DNA from: Moorena sp. SS36440bin_2
GTDB lineage: Bacteria; Cyanobacteriota; Cyanobacteriia; Cyanobacteriales; Coleofasciculaceae
DNA length: 33,813 bases
Reading direction: 5' to 3'
NCBI GenBank assembly: GCA_011524395.1
Contig: WTKN01000032.1
Coordinates: 1 to 33,813, forward strand
The position numbers were made by a program, and so were the translations under genes. Below, in pieces: positions 31,374-33,813 of the stretch (positions are counted from its first letter, which is position 1; the number at the start of each line of letters is the position of its first letter). The notes under the pieces are model-generated. The model had not been told where the DNA came from. It was given only the letters and a program-made list of their open reading frames with translations, and did no database searches.

Positions 31374-33794
31374 ATGACACCGGAATGGGAAGCCCTAATC
31401 GTTGGCATTAACCGTTATCCAGAATACACTAACTTTAACGACCTGACCGTTGCTGGATTAGACGGTAAAAATGTCGCTCAACGATTAGAGCAGTATGGCT
31501 ATGAACCCTTTCGGATTCAGGACTTACCGATGGGGTTGACCCAAAAAGGAGCAGGAGGAGTACCGAACAGAGGAATCGTCAAATTAGAGGAATTAAGGTC
31601 AGCAGTCGCTAATCTGTTTAATCCTCCATCTCTCAACCAACCCCCAGAAACCGGCCTATTCTTCTTTTCAGGCCATGGCTGTAGACAAGAGGTGGATGGT
31701 ATTGAGGACGTTTTCTTAGTCACTAGTGATGCCTTTCCTGATGTGGGAATTTATGGCTATCCTCTGCGGGAGTTGGGTGAGCAAATCGCAACTAGCCCAG
31801 TCAAACAGGTAGTGATTTGGTTAGATTGTTGCTACAGTGGCGAGTTACTAAGCTTGCTCCCATTTATCCCAACTGATAAAGCTTACTGCTTGATTACTGC
31901 TACTCGTTCCTTTGAACCGGGAGTAGAGATTAGCCATGAACAAGGAGTATTTACCAGGGAGTTACTGGCAGGATTGAATCCGGAAAATCATCCGGATGGT
32001 ATTGTGAATAGTCATAATTTGGCGGAGTTTATTGAGCAGCGGATGTCAAGGACTGGACAACGTCCTTTAATCGCTAACTCAAACCAAGCCATTCTACTGA
32101 CTACCCAGTTTCCGAAACTGAGCTTTCAGGATAAGTGCCCCTACCGGTCTCTGTCATATTTTACGGCTAAACCAGAGGATGCTCTGGTGTTTCACGGTCG
32201 TTCTCAGTTGACCCAGCAGTTAATTGAGCGAGTTAGAAATAAAGACCGTCTGCTAGTAGTGTTAGGGGCTTCCGGTAGTGGCAAGTCTTCCTTACTCAGG
32301 GCGGGATTATTGTATCAGCTGAAGTTAGGTCAGGCAATTGTTGGAAGCGATCGCTGGCATTATCTGGAACCTTTTACTCCTCAAAAAACACCAAAGCAAA
32401 GGTTACAGGAGGTGCTGGAGAAGGGGAAGCTTTTAGAGAAAAACGAAGAGGGTGTGGCTGATTATGGTGATGATTCTGCCCCCCTAGCCCCCCAGCGAGC
32501 AATCCCTCGCTGGGGGGAACAAAACTTTCAAAGTCCCCCAGCGAGCAATCCCTCGCTGGGGGATTTAGGGGGCTTTCCCCTCAGCAACGCCCAGCCAGAG
32601 AATTCTAGTAAAACTCCGGTGGTCATGATTATTGACCAGTTTGAAGAGTGCTTCACTATGAGTCAAGCTGACCAACGGCTGGAATTCTTTAACAGTTTAA
32701 TTGAATTATTAGAGCAGAAAGACAATCTAATTGTGTTAATCGCCATGCGCTCTGACTTTCGGGGGCGGTTGCGAGACTATCCTCAATTAGTGGAAAAGAT
32801 CAATAGACCATACATCAATGTTGACCAGTTGAACCGTCAGGAAATTGAAGAAGCGATCGCACTACCGGCGGAATTAGTAGGATTAGGAATTGAGGGCAGA
32901 TTAAAACAGCAACTGATTAACGATGTAGAAGATTATCCAGGCAGCCTGCCCCTGCTCCAATATACTCTGACCGAATTATGGAAACAGTCAAGACAGCAGA
33001 AGTTTTTATACTTAAAGACTTATCAACAGTTAGGGGGAATTGAGGGAACTCTGGAAAAGAGAGCCAATCAGGTATTTGATAGTCTCTCAGCGGAAGAACA
33101 AAGTGTGGCTAGGCGTTTGTTCTTGGAATTAACTCAAGTGGGAGATACTCTCGATACCCGTAGACGAGTACGCCTGGGGGAATTAGTCAATTCTCACCAC
33201 AGTTTAGAACTGCTCGATGGTGTTAGCCAGACCTTAGCCAGTTCAGAGAACCGCTTGATTACCAGAAGTCATCAAGAAAATTCCCAGGATGTGGTTTTGG
33301 ATGTAGTTCATGAAGCTTTGATTCGCCACTGGGGAAAGTTGCTGGAGTGGAAGCAGACTTACACAGAAGCAATGGTGATCGAACGCAAGCTGGAAGCGGC
33401 GGCAGAAGAATGGCAGCAGAAGGGAAAGAGACGTGATGATGCCGGTGTACTCTTGCAAGGGGGGAGGTTAGTAGAAGCCCAGGAGTATTTAAACGAGCAT
33501 GGCAAGTTGGGCATGTTGAATGGGCTGGCCGAGGAGTATATTGAGGCTAGCATTAAAAATCAGCAAATCACTCGTAACCGGTCTTTAATGCAGGTAGCGT
33601 TTACTGGTGGGTGGGTATTGGCGGCAGTTGTTTCAACGGTTTTTGTGTTCGAGTTTCGTAAACAGTTGAGAAAGGCAGCAGAAAGTGAAATCAAACTTCA
33701 TACTATACTTTCGGAAAATTTTAAGCTTTCAAACCGACCCTTTGATGCTCTAAAAGAGACAGGACTTACGCAACTGGCACAGTGGATAGCTTAA
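31374..33794 (+). CDS. Caspase-like (C14) protease fused to STAND ATPase
   Basis: 806 residues. Residues 5-235 are a caspase-like domain with catalytic H101 in FFSGHGCRQ and C153 in IWLDCCYSGELL. The nSTAND1-type ATPase follows: Walker A LGASGSGKSSLL (about 297-308), Walker B MIIDQFEEC (about 418-426), then the conserved LPLLQYTLTELW helical part. A single membrane helix (about 743-762) lies near the end. Relatives usually continue with WD40 or other repeats; this one stops soon after the helix, so it is short or truncated. Likely a regulated protease of a cell-death or immune kind (inference). Between the Walker motifs is an in-frame insert encoded by two palindromic repeats. The start matches the duplicated fragment. 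Confidence 0.9.
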   Translation: MTPEWEALIVGINRYPEYTNFNDLTVAGLDGKNVAQRLEQYGYEPFRIQDLPMGLTQKGAGGVPNRGIVKLEELRSAVANLFNPPSLNQPPETGLFFFSGHGCRQEVDGIEDVFLVTSDAFPDVGIYGYPLRELGEQIATSPVKQVVIWLDCCYSGELLSLLPFIPTDKAYCLITATRSFEPGVEISHEQGVFTRELLAGLNPENHPDGIVNSHNLAEFIEQRMSRTGQRPLIANSNQAILLTTQFPKLSFQDKCPYRSLSYFTAKPEDALVFHGRSQLTQQLIERVRNKDRLLVVLGASGSGKSSLLRAGLLYQLKLGQAIVGSDRWHYLEPFTPQKTPKQRLQEVLEKGKLLEKNEEGVADYGDDSAPLAPQRAIPRWGEQNFQSPPASNPSLGDLGGFPLSNAQPENSSKTPVVMIIDQFEECFTMSQADQRLEFFNSLIELLEQKDNLIVLIAMRSDFRGRLRDYPQLVEKINRPYINVDQLNRQEIEEAIALPAELVGLGIEGRLKQQLINDVEDYPGSLPLLQYTLTELWKQSRQQKFLYLKTYQQLGGIEGTLEKRANQVFDSLSAEEQSVARRLFLELTQVGDTLDTRRRVRLGELVNSHHSLELLDGVSQTLASSENRLITRSHQENSQDVVLDVVHEALIRHWGKLLEWKQTYTEAMVIERKLEAAAEEWQQKGKRRDDAGVLLQGGRLVEAQEYLNEHGKLGMLNGLAEEYIEASIKNQQITRNRSLMQVAFTGGWVLAAVVSTVFVFEFRKQLRKAAESEIKLHTILSENFKLSNRPFDALKETGLTQLAQWIA
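32479..32576. repeat. Double palindromic repeat inserted in frame in the caspase-STAND gene
   Basis: Two hairpins with the same core, CCCAGCGAG-CAATCC-CTCGCTGGG, lie at 32488-32517 (12-bp stem) and 32535-32562. They are flanked by CCCCCCTAGCC and GGATTTAGGGGGC. They encode about 32 residues (PLAPQRAIPRWGEQ, then SPPASNPSLGDLGG) with no counterpart in STAND domains. The insert keeps the frame and contains no stop. Confidence 0.85.
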
Positions 33795-33795
33795 T

Positions 33796-33813
33796 ATAGT
33801 ACTAAAGTACTAT
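33796..33813. repeat. Inverted repeat right after the caspase-STAND stop
   Basis: ATAGTACT-AA-AGTACTAT is a perfect 8-bp stem with a 2-nt loop starting one base after the stop codon. The window ends here, so it may be a terminator stem or the end of an inserted element that shortened the gene. Confidence 0.5.

Overview
The window looks like chromosomal DNA of a filamentous, probably marine, cyanobacterium of the Moorena/Lyngbya type. Support: psbX (photosystem II), Ycf66 and Ycf19/YggT proteins, about sixteen GCGATCGC (HIP1) octamers, abundant 6-7-bp tandem repeats between genes, and several STAND-ATPase genes with WD40, HEAT or caspase modules. Genus is inference; no rRNA is present.

Layout. 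1-1126: a VapBC-like toxin-antitoxin pair. 1262-5380 (minus): a large STAND ATPase with WD40 repeats. 6552-13731: mostly housekeeping genes (creatininase-fold amidohydrolase, tRNA-Leu(GAG), accC, yggT/ycf19, psbX, ycf66), then a complete IS200/IS605 element with divergent tnpA and tnpB. 13726-18714 (minus): the most unusual region, which I read as an undescribed RiPP-like peptide locus. It holds four tandem precursor genes with nearly identical 23-residue Gly-Gly leaders and variable Pro/Cys-rich cores, each behind its own copy of a conserved promoter-palindrome module. Downstream lie two paralogous proteins that join a PqqD/RRE-like winged-helix domain to a heme-oxygenase-like (HDO/TenA-type) helical domain. 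One paralog keeps the His/Asp/Glu ligand set; the other has lost most of it. The IS605 element has inserted at the 3' end of the last enzyme gene and supplies its final codons.

19094-22228 (minus): a NACHT ATPase with near-identical HEAT repeats. 22880-25372: a small conserved hypothetical behind a palindrome-bearing promoter, an excisionase-like HTH protein, a tRNA-Val(CAC) with a defective-looking anticodon stem, and a sulfotransferase. 25753-28311 (minus): glycogen phosphorylase. 28375-33813: a partial duplication of a caspase-STAND gene. The 5' fragment (28683-28915) is separated from the intact copy (31374-33794) by a broken tnpB element and a gene for a secreted Cys-containing protein.

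Mobile and repeat DNA is dense and often nested. There are two copies of a 224-242-bp MITE (15-bp inverted ends CTCANGGGGTGACAA), two copies of a ~106-bp element whose interior is inverted between copies, a 138-bp MITE-like element, a long palindromic repeat, and a double palindrome inserted in frame in the caspase-STAND gene. How the genes cooperate is inferred only for three sets: toxin with antitoxin, tnpA with tnpB, and precursors with RRE-HDO proteins. No exporter or leader peptidase for the peptides is encoded here.
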